NCBI GenBank assembly: GCA_030248215.1
Contig: JASANG010003329.1
Span: 38,185 to 102,184, forward strand
Direction of reading: 5' to 3'
Length of the DNA stretch: 64,000 nt
Source: Enoplolaimus lenunculus
Lineage: Eukaryota; Nematoda; Enoplea; Enoplida; Thoracostomopsidae
Shown: piece after piece, positions 51,601 to 62,275 of the stretch
Numbering within the stretch: the stretch's first letter is position 1
Layout of the letters: each line of letters starts with the position of its first letter
Notes under the pieces: generated by a model
Told to the model about the DNA's origin: nothing
Databases searched by the model: none
Seen by the model: only the letters and a program-made list of their open reading frames with translations
Translations under genes and position numbers: made by a program

Positions 51601-54233
51601 CCGATGTTTAGACAAACCAATCCGAGTTCTCGTTTATGTCTGCCAAAGGTGTGTAGCCATGTTGTGGGTTTCAGGTTTCAAAAATCCCCGCAGAACGTAA
51701 TCCCTTTTGCAAATCCTGTCCTGTCTACGCACATGAGTGTGCTTATTTTTACGGTCCGTTTTGTACCGTTCGGTGTAAAAGCGTTCGAGGATTTTTCATG
51801 AGATCTAACGGCGGTACCAGTTGCTGCAAACATCGAGAGCGAAGCGATCTGGAAGCCATCCTTATCAATTTCAGAACCAATACTTTGGAGAACTTATGAA
51901 TGTCAGAAAAACAAATAGGCACAACTGGGGTGAAATAGTGGAGGAAATCACGTAAAAGGTAGTAATATGCAGCACCTGTCTCAAGAGGTGATGGGATGGT
52001 TATCGTTGTTTTCAACAAGACAGGCTACCATAGTTAAAAAACAGTATTATAGTTTTGGAAAATGCAATAAAGCTGCTAGACCACTCTACAGACATCTTTG
52101 TCATCACTGTCCAGTGCCTACCATGTAAATACCAATGGTTTACTTTATTTATTTTTTAGAGTATGCCACTGCAAGACATGTCATGGCGCAACATTACTGC
52201 TACTGAAACGATTGAAAGTGCTACTGAAATTCAAAATCCCAAACGAAGTGTTGCACAACTCAGTCCAGAATACTTGAACGGAAGTCCGGATTGTACGATC
52301 TCGCCACCATTTACCACAGCAATTTTCTATCAGGATACCCCAAGTCCGCTGTCAGATGAACACATTCAAACCGTGAAGTCCCCAACATTCAGCAACGAAT
52401 GTTCTTCGCCACAGGAGGAACTACAAAGTGATCAAGAAGCGCATGAAAACAAGTTACAAGAAAGCAATACGACCAGCTATTTGCATGAGCTTTCTAGCGA
52501 AACGATGCGAGACAAATATAAGACGGAACAGTCAAAAAACTTTCAACCCTCTGAGCAACCACGACAGATTCTAAAGCCACCAAATTCAAACGACGAAGAA
52601 CAACGAATAACTAAAATTGTTAGTTTAAATGCATTTCTGCACTGAATAAACCCGGCAAAAGTTTGAACTAAAATTTCGCATGCACATTTAGTTGTTACAG
52701 CACTGTTTTTCGTGCCTCAAAGATTTAGGTACATACGCGCAGTAAAGATGCTTCATATCCAATATCGACAGCAGCAATATATGCGAGGCGAGAATTACGC
52801 ACGAGGATATCGAAGCACAAGCTTTTGAGATGAATATTTGTTCTGGAAAACATGTACCACTACTTGTTAAGTCCCATCATTTTTTAGGCAAACGATACGA
52901 ATATATAGTTTATTTTTTTCCATTCAGGTACAAGATAATGCATTCTTGAAATGTATACCGTAAAGCAATAATTGTTAAATCTCACTGATAAATATTTGAA
53001 AATATAGATACTGAATTTCAGCAAGACAGCTCTCGTTCACAATGCAGCGATGGCATTCGAAGAAACGTTTCAAATTCTGCTAATTTAGCTGAATACAGAC
53101 GGCGCGCCCTACTTCGAGTGATCTCAATAATTGGTTTGTATATCGGATCATGGCTTCCTTATCAAATGGTCGCTTTGCTACGTCTTGTAAACCCTAATGC
53201 TTATTCCACATATTACATGTACGTAATTCTTTCGTGATAAACCTGTAAACGAACATATTATTTGAATTCCTTTTGGTTAAAATCTAAGCACCGTTCAAAG
53301 TTAAAGTGACCGATTTGTGTTTGGTTATACATATATATATATGGTAAAGCTAATTGGGCAGGATGTAACAGGATATCCGTTGCCGTTTCCGGTAAAAAAT
53401 CTTATAGAAATAACGAAAATTCTGTCATTTTTACGTCCAAAATTTAGTTCTAAATCGCGTTTATATCTGGCAATTTTTCGTTACAGATATGCTGCATCTG
53501 TTCGAAATGAAATAAATATTGCGAAATTCATTCAAAATCTTAAAAATTTCGATGCATCCGCCATTTTTTCTATAAAATTTTAGAAAGCCTGGTGAACATT
53601 TGCACGTCTCTATTGCGTTCGCAGAAAAATAAAACATCTTTGAAATTTTTTGCCTCAATATCTGTTTTCCGTTTCAATTTTTTTATTATCATCCGTTTAC
53701 ACCCTGCATTGGGTAATCAAAACTTTCTTGTTTCTATAAAAGTTGTGCACTTCACTTTAGTTTCTTTGTAAGTTTGACGCAGCTTTGAAAGCTTTAACTG
53801 ATGGAATTTCTCAGAAACGTAGCAACTAATTTTTTTGCAACACTTTGCTTATTAATTGCTGAAATTGATGAATTCGACGCGAGATTTAATACCGTATTTT
53901 GTTTGATCTTCGGGACCCGCAAAATGCAGCAACCTCCGGGTCTACTGTCACTTTTCATTTATGGTTGTTTCCAACTAAATGTCATTTGCGATGCGTTGTT
54001 TAAGGTATTTGGACTGGCTAGAAATTTTTATGACAGCAAACGCGTGTTTGAATCCATTTCTGTTTGCGTATCAATTCGCACGGCCACGTCAGTCAGCTGC
54101 CATTCCAGTTGGAGCTGGTGTTGGAGGTACAGCAAAGAATGTGCAGAGTTTCGATCACAAAGAACCTCAAAACCATAAAAGAGCAACTCTTCGGTTTATC
54201 CGACGGTCACGAACAGCACATTTAATAAAATAA
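45662..54233 (+). CDS. GnRH/corazonin/AKH-type class A GPCR, complete
   Basis: Seven exons: 45662-46187, 47265-47392, 48988-49119, 49571-49780, 52160-52618, 53022-53218 and 54005-54233. All phases agree, giving 626 residues. Such receptors bind GnRH-superfamily neuropeptides at the plasma membrane. The N-terminus has several sequons (NSS, NIT, NCS, NST). TM1 is near residues 55-75. TM2 to ECL1 reads SLNLCIANILIL, then WFATFKWHGGSVMCKF, close to the GnRH-receptor ECL1 block. The disulphide cysteines are in VMCKF and QQCEF. TM4-ECL2 is exon 2 (GLSWIIGLLISIPQIVFW). TM5 is exon 3. TM6 has IGSWLPYQMV and TM7 has TANACLNPFLFAY. The DRY position reads SVDMVMTMRWP, so the arginine is missing. Intracellular loop 3, mostly exons 4 and 5, is about 260 residues, hydrophilic and rich in S, Q and E. 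The last exon's acceptor is weak, but its phase fits and it supplies TM7. AATAAA overlaps the stop. Ligand unknown; close relatives such as vasopressin-type receptors are less likely. Confidence 0.87.
46430..46530 (-). repeat. CTTAGG-core MITE fragment in receptor intron 1
   Basis: The sequence 'tataattcctaagcctaacc' through 'aaaatatagcctaaaatct' and 'aagttggcc' matches the family core and one terminus. The left terminus is missing or diverged. Confidence 0.55.
48190..48570 (+). repeat. AAGACA-rich dispersed repeat, copy 2, receptor intron 2
   Basis: It follows the same order as 44640-45015: 'ataagacaaatatatctga', 'caacctggcatacgtccaat', 'cacatacataaaactctgat' and 'ttgaaaggaagaaatttctg'. Copies have diverged substantially. 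Confidence 0.65.
50222..51012. mobile_element. Two mariner/pogo-type MITE pieces in opposite orientation
   Basis: 50222-50420 matches the left two-fifths of the family in minus orientation ('tttcgaactctacttcattt', 'ggtcctggagtcatttatg', 'aaaatggggaccc'). 50777-51012 matches the other three-fifths in plus orientation, ending near 'cttattcggattactacag'. About 350 bp of unrelated sequence lies between. It sits in receptor intron 4. Confidence 0.75.
51066..51130 (+). repeat. Weak tRNA-like segment
   Basis: 'gtagcacactcggttagcg' and 'gggccgggttcaactgctgc' look like box A and box B at roughly correct spacing, but no acceptor stem closes. It is probably a SINE head remnant in receptor intron 4. Confidence 0.3.
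53359..53706 (+). mobile_element. CAGGGTGCAA-family hAT MITE in receptor intron 6
   Basis: It starts CAGGATGTAACAGGATATCC and ends TCCGTTTACACCCTG in inverted orientation. ATTGGG flanks both sides (before 53359 and after 53707), a partial target duplication. It is close in structure to the copy at 28952-29328. Confidence 0.75.
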
Positions 54234-54364
54234 AATGCTATGTGTGATATAGACACTGCCAACTATGTACTACAGTTATAAATGGGTCGAAAATCTGAGA
54301 ATTTCAAAAGGTTCATGGGTCAAAGGTTTGATCTTTTTGACCAAAAATATTTCATTACTATTAC

Positions 54365-54703
54365 CAAGAGTGGATGATCACTCTTAATAACAAGAGCGTG
54401 CAACTGGGTACATTCTGTGTATTAAGAATGTACCCAGCACGCGTTGCGTTTTTGGCCTACCCCCCTTGTTTAGGGGGTCTGTATGCAGTTTTATATCGTA
54501 GTATGCAATGAGCAAATTGTAACCCCCCTTGTTTAAGGGGATAGGTGTACTGAAACATACTTTATTTTTAATCTCTTGCTTAACCCCCCCCCCCCCGATT
54601 TTGGGGGGTCGAACAAAAATGCAACGCGTGCTGGTACATTCTTTAATACACAGAATGTACCCAGTAGCACAGTCTTGTTATAAAGAGTGATCATCCACTC
54701 TTG
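54365..54703. mobile_element. Hairpin-forming MITE downstream of the receptor gene
   Basis: The ends CAAGAGTGGATGATCACTCT and AGAGTGATCATCCACTCTTG are perfect inverted repeats. The inverted arms continue for about 85 bp with small differences ('gggtacattctgtgtatta' against 'taatacacagaatgtaccc'). CTATTAC is directly repeated at both sides (54358-54364, 54704-54710), fitting a target duplication. Inside are three 'ccccccttgtt' or 'ggggg' words and a run of 13 C. It begins 131 bp past the receptor stop codon. Confidence 0.8.
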
Positions 54704-54710
54704 CTATTAC

Positions 54711-55936
54711 CAAGAGTTCATTAAGTAAGAGTATGACACTTGCTATTTTTAGTAGTTAATCTGATAGTATCATGCCTCCTCCAATTGAATGGGGGTCGAA
54801 TGATCATTTTAAACGTTAAACAAAGCTGGGAACGCGCATCGTATTTTAGACTGTATGTTGCGGTGTTTATGTTACAGATTTAGTGTGCAAAAGTCGCCGT
54901 AGTACTTCCTCCTTAATTATAGGATGGGGATACCGCTATACTGAGACCACGTGATACCACAAATAGCAACTGGCAACTTTTTCTAAATGTCGGCCTCTGT
55001 TACTATAAACTCTTGCTGTTACCAGTAGTGAATGAGTACTCATAGACAAAAGTAAACAAATGACGAGCTTTGACGTTACTTACCATTACTCGTGTATCTG
55101 GGAAGGTGTCAGAAAAAGACACCACGCGGTAGCAGTTGCATAGTGTTGTCTAAGAGAGATCATATACTATTGCAGCATATCTGGCGAGAAAAATTGCGAT
55201 ATATACGTGATTTAACACTATATATTTTCAACATAAAAATAACAGAATTTCCGTAATCTTTCTTTAACGAAAACGGACACCGATTTTTACCGGAAACGGA
55301 TATCCAGCTACGCCCTGCCGGTCGGTCGAACGTCTCGTTGGCCGCCGGTCGGTCGAACGTCTCGTTGACTGCCGGCCGGTCAGCGGAAAAAGTGGTAATT
55401 CCACAACATTGAATACAATGTGATTCATACAAAAACACTTTACCGAAACGAAATATTTATCAGGATATTTGAAATGCTATTGTGTAAAAAATTTTTTAAA
55501 ATAATTTGCCTAGTTTCACCATTAAAATATGTGCAACTGAGGAAAAAACTCCGTATTCAAACCTCATTTAGAATATTCAACTAAATTCTTGACTATTTTT
55601 GTGAGTAGATTTGGTTTTTTGGCGAATATTGGTTGTAAAATTTAGTGCTGTTTGACTTTGGTCTTTTTTCAATTAGTTATTGCCAGAAAAGTTTTTATAA
55701 TTTAGTATGATGTTGAAAACATTTGTTTTCTTACATTTTGTTGGATATGGTCATAAGCGCGGTCCTGCGGAGGACTTTGTGTATGAACAGTAATAGTGTT
55801 CGAATGCTTCGTCTTTCTGAGTTTGGAAAAAATTATATTAAATGCGCTAAACCAGTCATCTAACGCAAAAACTGACGAAATTTTGAACTATTGAAAATAC
55901 ATTTTTGTACTTAAGTGGCTGAATAAAATTGTCTAT
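54711..55936. other. Intergenic with short GGTCGGTCGAACG repeat
   Basis: At 55315-55375 the phrase 'gccggtcggtcgaacgtctc' is repeated in tandem about 2.5 times. A right-end fragment of a CAGGGTGCAA-type element ('ggatatccagctacgccctg') ends at about 55318. Nothing else is recognised. Confidence 0.5.
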
Positions 55937-56385
55937 TACTGTAGTGACCCGAATAAGAGGGTGTCGGGTAATAAGAGGGAGGTCCCCATTTCGAGTCCGA
56001 ATCAATTGGAGTCCGTATCTCTAATAAGATTCCGTAAACGGATAGAGTCCCCAAACCCTAATTAGAGCCCATAAATGTCAATTAACCCTAATTGTAGCGC
56101 ATAAATGATTCCAGGACCAAATAATTTGTGTTCGAAGCTTTAAAGCGTACTTAAATTTTGATAGTATATTCCTAAGTATAACCTTGTATTATCGCTCAAG
56201 CTATTGACACAAGACAAATAAACGTTTAATTCAACGGAGAATTGCAGTACCGAATATATATCAGTAACGAAGGGCGGCGGAGTGTGGGTTAAAAATAAAT
56301 CAGTCCGTAACCGAATAACAAGATGGGTACCCTCTGGAGAGGCCAAATAAATATCAGTCCCACCCTTAATCGGGTCACTACCGTA
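55937..56385 (+). mobile_element. Mariner/pogo-type MITE, copy 5, intact ends
   Basis: The ends TACTGTAGTGACCCGAATAA and TAATCGGGTCACTACCGTA are inverted repeats. The flanks are ctat-TA and TA-tatg. Length is 449 bp and internal landmarks are in family order. Confidence 0.9.
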
Positions 56386-56498
56386 TATATGATCCCAAAA
56401 AGTGAAATTATATATTTAAGTCTTAAAAAATTTAAAATTAATCTAAATTTATCACGGGAAGTGATGAGAAGCCAAATTAGCATTATGTTCCGATACCC

Positions 56499-56660
56499 GG
56501 CAAATGTAAAGATTAGGGAAGGAACTTTTTTGTGGGACTACAAGAGTAAGCTTCAGCTCTAGACTATTTTTTGCTTGGTTTAGGCTTGTTCGTTCTTGCG
56601 CTTAGGCTTTAGGAATATGTTAAGTATAATACTGTTCCGCCTCTGTTCTTTACATTGGCC
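56499..56660 (+). mobile_element. CTTAGG-core MITE copy
   Basis: The termini GGCAAATGTAAAGATTAGGG and TTCTTTACATTGGCC are inverted relatives. The core is 'gtaagcttcagctctagact', 'tttttgcttgg', then CTTAGG words. The flanking bases CGATACCC and CGGTACAT match partly, an eroded 8-bp duplication. The following ~600 bp to the ClpP 3' end are AT-rich without features. Confidence 0.65.
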
Positions 56661-57288
56661 CGGTACATTAAGACTAGAGCGGATCCTGAAGGTTTGGACC
56701 AATGTTACTTTCACTGTAACAACCAAAATATATTCCAGTTTCAGCCTCATTGGCATAATAAACGAGTCTAAAATAAAGCTTAAGCGTAAGCCCAAGCCGA
56801 AAATGAGGTTAACACAATGTAGGTTCAGTAAACTCGTAAATCAAAGTTTACTAGCTCATTACAGGTTTAACAAGGGATAAAAAATGCCTTAACATAATGC
56901 AAAGGCAGTGATATAAACCAACTATTCCAAGTTTTATTAATGCTTTATTTGTTTAGTTTAAAACGCCCATTTTACATAACACAACTTTACTTTCGTATAA
57001 TCAGCAGAGAACATTGTAAAATCGACATTACATGATTCAAAACAGAGCGTTGTACAACCAGCACGTACGCGTCAGCAACAATGTATAATGTATAAGTCAA
57101 TAACTTGTTATTTTACAACTAAACGCAACTGGTCAATTTACGCCACCATAGCGCTGCTAGGGTTAGTATTACATCCGATTCCCTGAAGGCTTCGCGCAAG
57201 AACAAAAGCGATATATAATAATAATTATATTATGTCTTCACGGCCATCGCTGTAACCACTTGAGACGTTCTATATACTTCAACTTGTT

Positions 57289-60200
57289 TCAACTAGTTTC
57301 ATCTACTCCTGCTTGATTCAAAACTTTATCGATAATTCCAAAATCCTTTGCTTCATCTGGCGACATAAACCGATCCCTGTCCATTGTTTTCTCTGAAATC
57401 AACCGTAAACAACTTTTTCATGTCCATATTTTTCTAAAATAAAGGTTGTCGACGATGTCTTCTTCCGTACACTAGCATAGCGTTCATGGGACCAGCATTA
57501 TCTACAAGAGCGTGGGCCAATGTATAGAACAGGCCGGAACGGTAGTATAAGCATATTCCTAAGCCTAAGCGTAAGAATGAGCATAAGATAAGCGTGAGAG
57601 TACTCCTAAGCAAAAAATTAGCCTAAAGCTTAACCTTACTCTATTACAATCCGCCGGAAAACATTCCGGTCCTGTTCTATACATGGTCCAGGGCCTGTAT
57701 GCTGCGAGACCAAGGGGCAGGGAAACTTGGAGACTCAGAGGCGTAGGCTTATGTTTCGGCTTACACTCAGGCTTAGTTTTATGCTTCGGATTATTGGCCA
57801 AATACTTATGGCGTTATAAATCCCTTAAACCAATGCTGCGTTTTAAAACAACGTAAAGCTTCCAGTAAACTCTACCTTGTGTCATCCTTTCAATAAGGCA
57901 ACCTTCATAAATATGATCACCAGAAAATAGTGAGCGAAGCGAGCAAGAAAAAACGCACTTTTAATGATACACGATCATAAAATGTTACAAAAATTATTAT
58001 ACTAGAAAAAGTTGGGGCCAAATAATTGTTAGCGGGTTTAAACCGTTTAGCCCCCGAACATTAACGTCGATGCGCTTGAATCTGTACTTTATATAGATAT
58101 ACACATTACGCCGTAGGATTAACAAGCGCATGTATAAAATGCTAGACGGAAATGTTGATATTAATATATTGAATATCCCCGAGCGAAGAGAGCAAGAAAA
58201 TTTTGGCGCCTGTGCGTCATTGTCATTTTATTTTTATGACATTTTACAAATTTTTATTTTTCCTTAACAATTTCAAGGGCGGCGACAGTCCCCTTGGGAC
58301 TGCTAATCCACTGAAAAGAAGGGTTCATTTCCATAAAAAAATCGAGATATAGATCAAAATATAACAAATGCGATAGTAAGTTACCTATCACTTTTAAAGG
58401 CTGACCAGTATGTTTCACAAACAGGTTGTGCATCTGCTTTTTTATCTTCACAATTTCTTCCGCTTGAATTTGAATATCGGAAGCTTGGCCCTGAACACCA
58501 CAACCAATATTTTCTACTACAACAAGTACACATAATAGATCAAAAACTAGATTAAGAGAAATTTGCGTACTAGCAATCAACTGACAGTACACGTAAAAGA
58601 AACTGTATTATTAATATATAATCATGTTTCAGATAAATGAAAGGGTCGTAATTTCTGGTGTCCTAATGATTACTTTTTACTCAAATGTCCGAATAAGTCA
58701 CATCTGGAAGTTCGCAAAACACCAGGGTTCTATCAGGAATTACATTTCACTGTTATCCGGAAAAGAAATTCATTTTTCACCGGAACAGGAACAGGATCAG
58801 GAACTGCATCTATATTGCAGTACCGAATTACTGCTAAAAATAAATATAAATTAAATTAAATTAAAATATGCGGGTCGAATACCTACCTTAAAGTATGAGG
58901 AATGTGCAGGTAAAACACATAGTTGTGAAGGGAACCTGAGCTTCACGAAGGTTTCCACGCGTAATTTTTTTATCTTTAAGCTTATTCTTTGTAATTTGTC
59001 GGAAAACCATGAAAATTTCTATTCCTAAGACGACATAACCTTTGAAGCGCTAAAACACTATTGAGAATGTTTACCTGCGCCGACCCTAGCGGTTGGTGAA
59101 CCATGACACGAGAATTAGGCAAACAGTAACGGCTGCCAGGTGACCCAGCACATAGGAGCAACGCTGCCATGCTTGCTGCTTGGCCAATACACCATGTGTT
59201 GACTTCGGGAAGCACATATTGCATTGTGTCATAAATGCCCAGACCAGCGGTGACGCTACCACCTAAATGAGTACGTACCTATTATAATATAAAAACTGTG
59301 TGAATGGTAATCATGGCAGAAGCAAAAGTTTTTCAAAGTCGCCACATCCGAACATTTTTAAACAATGCATGCACCTGGTGGTACCGCTATGAACCTCTGT
59401 CGATTAGTACACTTGTCTACAGTAACTATCAGCTTACTATTTAGCGACATGAGAGTCGAACACGACGTGGAATAAATTCTATATGACAACTCGAGGCCCA
59501 AGCAATATCCATGTAATCAACCCGCACTGTTGAAATGCATGGAATACCACGACTAAGACCAGACAGTATCAATTTAACTGACCTCCGCTGTTAATGTACA
59601 TATGTATGGGTTGTCTAGGGCTTTCTGATTGTAGAAACAAAAGTTGAGCAACGACAACACTGGAAAGATCGTCATTAATCTATAATAAGGATCTAAAATT
59701 TCAATGCAGGGTGCCAATCGTATCAGTTTTTACAACTTCTGTGACCAAAAATAATCGACTCGGCTGTGCGCTTTTCATCGCATTATCCGTGTCAAAAAGA
59801 GCCGTATGCTGCGGATTGTAACTACAAGAATAGTGGAGCCAGTGTACAGTATCCAAAGCGTGTAAGTGTCTTTACCACTTCTATCATATTATCAACATGA
59901 AGCTTACCTGAAAACAACACGAATACCCACATAGTTACCCTACTGTAGCGGAGGTCATGCCTACGGCTTAATCTCTCTAAGATAAAGAAGGCTTAGGCGA
60001 CGTCTAGAAGCGGAAATTACGCAATGTATCGAAGACCTTCGTTACGGTGCTTAGTTATGACGGTTGTGCCGCAATACCTAATTATTTATATCCTAAGCCC
60101 TGCGCGGCCAGGTGCAACCAGAAATCAGCGTTCGATTACAATTCTGATTCAAAACAAGTTCCGACTCCGATTGCACTATCAATCCGAATCGGAATTTCGA

Positions 60201-61191
60201 AATTTCAATTTTAATCCTACTTGTTGTGATATGTTGCCTAAAACCTTTTCATCATTTATATATTACATTGATTTCGATGAATTAACTTATCAATAATTGA
60301 TTATAGTTTAGCTTTCCAGCACAAAAAATATCGCTAATTTGTTCAAGAGTCGAGTTTGAAAACTGTTACTAGCCAATAGACACCCAAAATGAAATTATAT
60401 TTGTTCATACAAATTATCCGTACAGTCACAAAATTTGTAGTTCCTATTCTAAACTCGATTCCGGTATAACATTGTTGTTCCGATTCCGATATAATTTAGT
60501 TTCGCTTTGCACCCTGCTGCGCGGCCATGTTTGTTAAATACCGAAATACGTATCTGTCTAATTGTCGATTTTATTGCATATTACATATTGGTTGATTTAC
60601 GTAATTTTGGATTCGCCGTGAGGAGCGTTAGGGCTTACAGTCTAAATTCCTCAACTTTTCACAAATGGGATACGGATGTTAATAACAATATAACCAATCA
60701 CTCTAATTTACCAACTACTTATTCTGATCTGTTGCAATTTTCCGTACATTAGGGTCCTAAATTAAGAAATCGTTAACTTCAGAACTTGCAATAAAATGGA
60801 CGATGCATAAAAGCAGATGGAGAAGTAGGCTGCATGGCGTAGTGGTAGAGCGTTCGCTTGCGGACCCGTAGGTCGTGAGTTCCAGACACCATTTGTATGC
60901 CTGCTTTTCCAGGTGCTAGGTAAAGTCTAATAAGCCCTGATCGTTTACCTACTCTGACATAGTTCACCAGCACCCTATCCTAATACATAAAAAACTTACC
61001 GGGCCCATCACGCAAATAATTCGCTCTTTGAGTAATCTTGAGTATATATCATACGCTCTTTCTCCACGTCCAGTTTGTTCGATGACCATAGGAATCAATG
61101 CGGAATGAAAATACTTGCAATCGCGATACGACTGCATAAGCCGCGTTACTGCCAGGCGGTGGATACAAATTTTACTCAGTGCAAGTAGCAT
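57289..61191 (-). CDS. CLPP: Mitochondrial ATP-dependent Clp protease, ClpP subunit
   Basis: Five exons read right to left: 61000-61191, 59583-59679, 59075-59262, 58385-58490 and 57289-57392. All are GT-AG and in phase, giving 228 residues. ClpP forms the tetradecameric serine protease chamber that degrades matrix proteins fed by ClpX. Residues 1 to ~30 are basic and free of acidic residues at the start ([20 protein letters not shown]), a presequence. Mature features are [20 protein letters not shown], then [18 protein letters not shown], then PIHMYINS and [19 protein letters not shown]. The nucleophile serine is in [13 protein letters not shown], the histidine in [14 protein letters not shown]. 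The C-terminal block has [17 protein letters not shown] and the aspartate in [20 protein letters not shown]. The usual NSPGG loop reads NSGGG at an exon junction. The human protein is 277 residues; the C-terminal tail is shorter here. Introns carry a CTTAGG MITE, a hAT MITE and a SINE-2. It is divergent from MsrA. Confidence 0.95.
57515..57689 (-). mobile_element. CTTAGG-core hAT-like MITE, best-preserved ends
   Basis: The left terminus GGCCAATGTATAGAACAGG and right terminus CCTGTTCTATACATGGTCC are inverted repeats of about 25 bp including the adjoining CCGGAA. The core has CCTAAGCCTAAGCG and 'aaaattagcctaaagcttaa'. The flanks AGAGCGTG and AGGGCCTG match at six of eight positions. It lies in ClpP intron 4. 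Confidence 0.8.
57920..58255. repeat. GAGCGAAGCGAGCAAG-flanked repeat in ClpP intron 4
   Basis: 'gagcgaagcgagcaagaaaa' at 57932 and 'gagcgaagagagcaagaaaa' at 58190 are direct repeats about 260 bp apart. They bracket 'tagcgggtttaaaccgttta' and AT-rich sequence. The motif echoes the palindrome in MON1 intron 1 (12660), so both may belong to one element family. Confidence 0.5.
60109..60517 (+). mobile_element. hAT MITE in ClpP intron 1, exact 8-bp duplication
   Basis: It starts CAGGTGCAACCAG and ends GCTTTGCACCCTGC. TGCGCGGC is repeated exactly at 60101-60108 and 60518-60525. The body has 'aatcggaatttcgaaatttc' and 'gttccgattccgatataat' words in inverted arrangement, very close to 9151-9434. 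Confidence 0.88.
60829..60935 (+). mobile_element. SINE-2 copy with well-kept tRNA-like head
   Basis: The head reads GGCTGCATGGCGTAGTGGTA then 'gagcgttcgcttgcggac', with box B 'ggtcgtgagttcc'. It is followed by the family body 'cctgcttttccaggtgctag' and 'aaagtctaataagccc'. There is no 3' acceptor strand to pair with GGCTGCA, so a functional tRNA is unlikely. It lies in ClpP intron 1, antisense to ClpP. Confidence 0.65.
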
Positions 61192-62275
61192 TTAAACCGA
61201 TGTCTAAAAATAAATTAACTCTGTTTTGTTCTACATACAGGTCATATATGTATAATGATGTAACCGATGAAAAATTTTCTTACGGCAATACATAATTTAC
61301 TGCCAATAAAATTGCTCGGAGGTACAGTTCCAGGTCGTCCGATACCTCCAGATTAGTGGAACAAATATATTCATTCCAAATAAACCCCTAGCCAACCAAT
61401 TTTCAAGCAATACTAACAGAAATTAGTACAAAGTATTTAATTCCTGGCCAATGTTAAAACCTTGAGGGGCGTAACAGCTGCATAAGCATATTCAAACCTA
61501 AATCTAAACCTCACCGTATACATAAAGCTACGATTTCAAAGCGTAAGTGTACGCAAAAATGAGTCTGAAGCTAGCTGGCAGGGTGCAAACGAATGTAAAA
61601 ACAAAGACTGGGCCGAAATCGGAAATTGATAAGATTCGCCAACTCATTGTTATGTGCAAAAAATATGAGCAAAGAATCGACAAAAGTGAAAAATGCCAAG
61701 ACCGCGTATTTCAATTACCGGACAAATCATGCAAATTCTCAACGAAATTGCCGAATACAATCGATGCCAATGCCGCTTATTTGGTCATACCTACACAAAA
61801 ACGAATTCTTGATAATTAGTGAACTGAAAACCACTGCAATATGACGAGATTATAGTTCTTAGCTTGAAATGGACTCTAGATATACGAGAACTCTGAAACA
61901 CGTAGCTAGTTGGAACATGGAGCGTGGAAGGTTAGGCGTATGGATCCGAATTTTAAACCGGAACATCTAGGTTGTTTTCACAAATATTTCATGCATGATG
62001 TAATTTAAACGTGGGAAAATATTTGTATAAATGTGGGTGAGCTCTCCGTGACACAGAATGCATGATGGGACAGCATCAGATACTAGTTGTTTCATGTGGC
62101 ACAATTAAATATCGAAATATATTGAGGCTCCCATCTTGGCATAAACCAAAAAAAAGACTTTTTAAGATAAATCCTTTGTTTTGGATTGAGTTGAAAAACG
62201 ACACAAGCCGTAAATTTTGTGAAAAATGTATACTTACATTTGTGCTCAACTTATGAATTGACGTATTAAGTACGT
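61192..62275. promoter_or_regulatory. Divergent intergenic region between ClpP and MsrA
   Basis: The ClpP start codon (61191, minus) and the upstream MsrA ATG (62276, plus) are 1084 bp apart and point away from each other. Both 5' UTRs and promoters must lie here. A partial CTTAGG-core MITE begins with GGCCAATG at 61447. No core promoter motif is obvious. The open frame at 61547-61819 overlaps this MITE remnant and is not recognised. Confidence 0.5.

Noticed and set aside
53801-54004. Open frame before the last receptor exon (GLLSLFIYGCFQLNVICDAL)
   Set aside because: It is hydrophobic but in a different frame from TM7; the exon starting at 54005 joins in phase and supplies NACLNPFLFAY.
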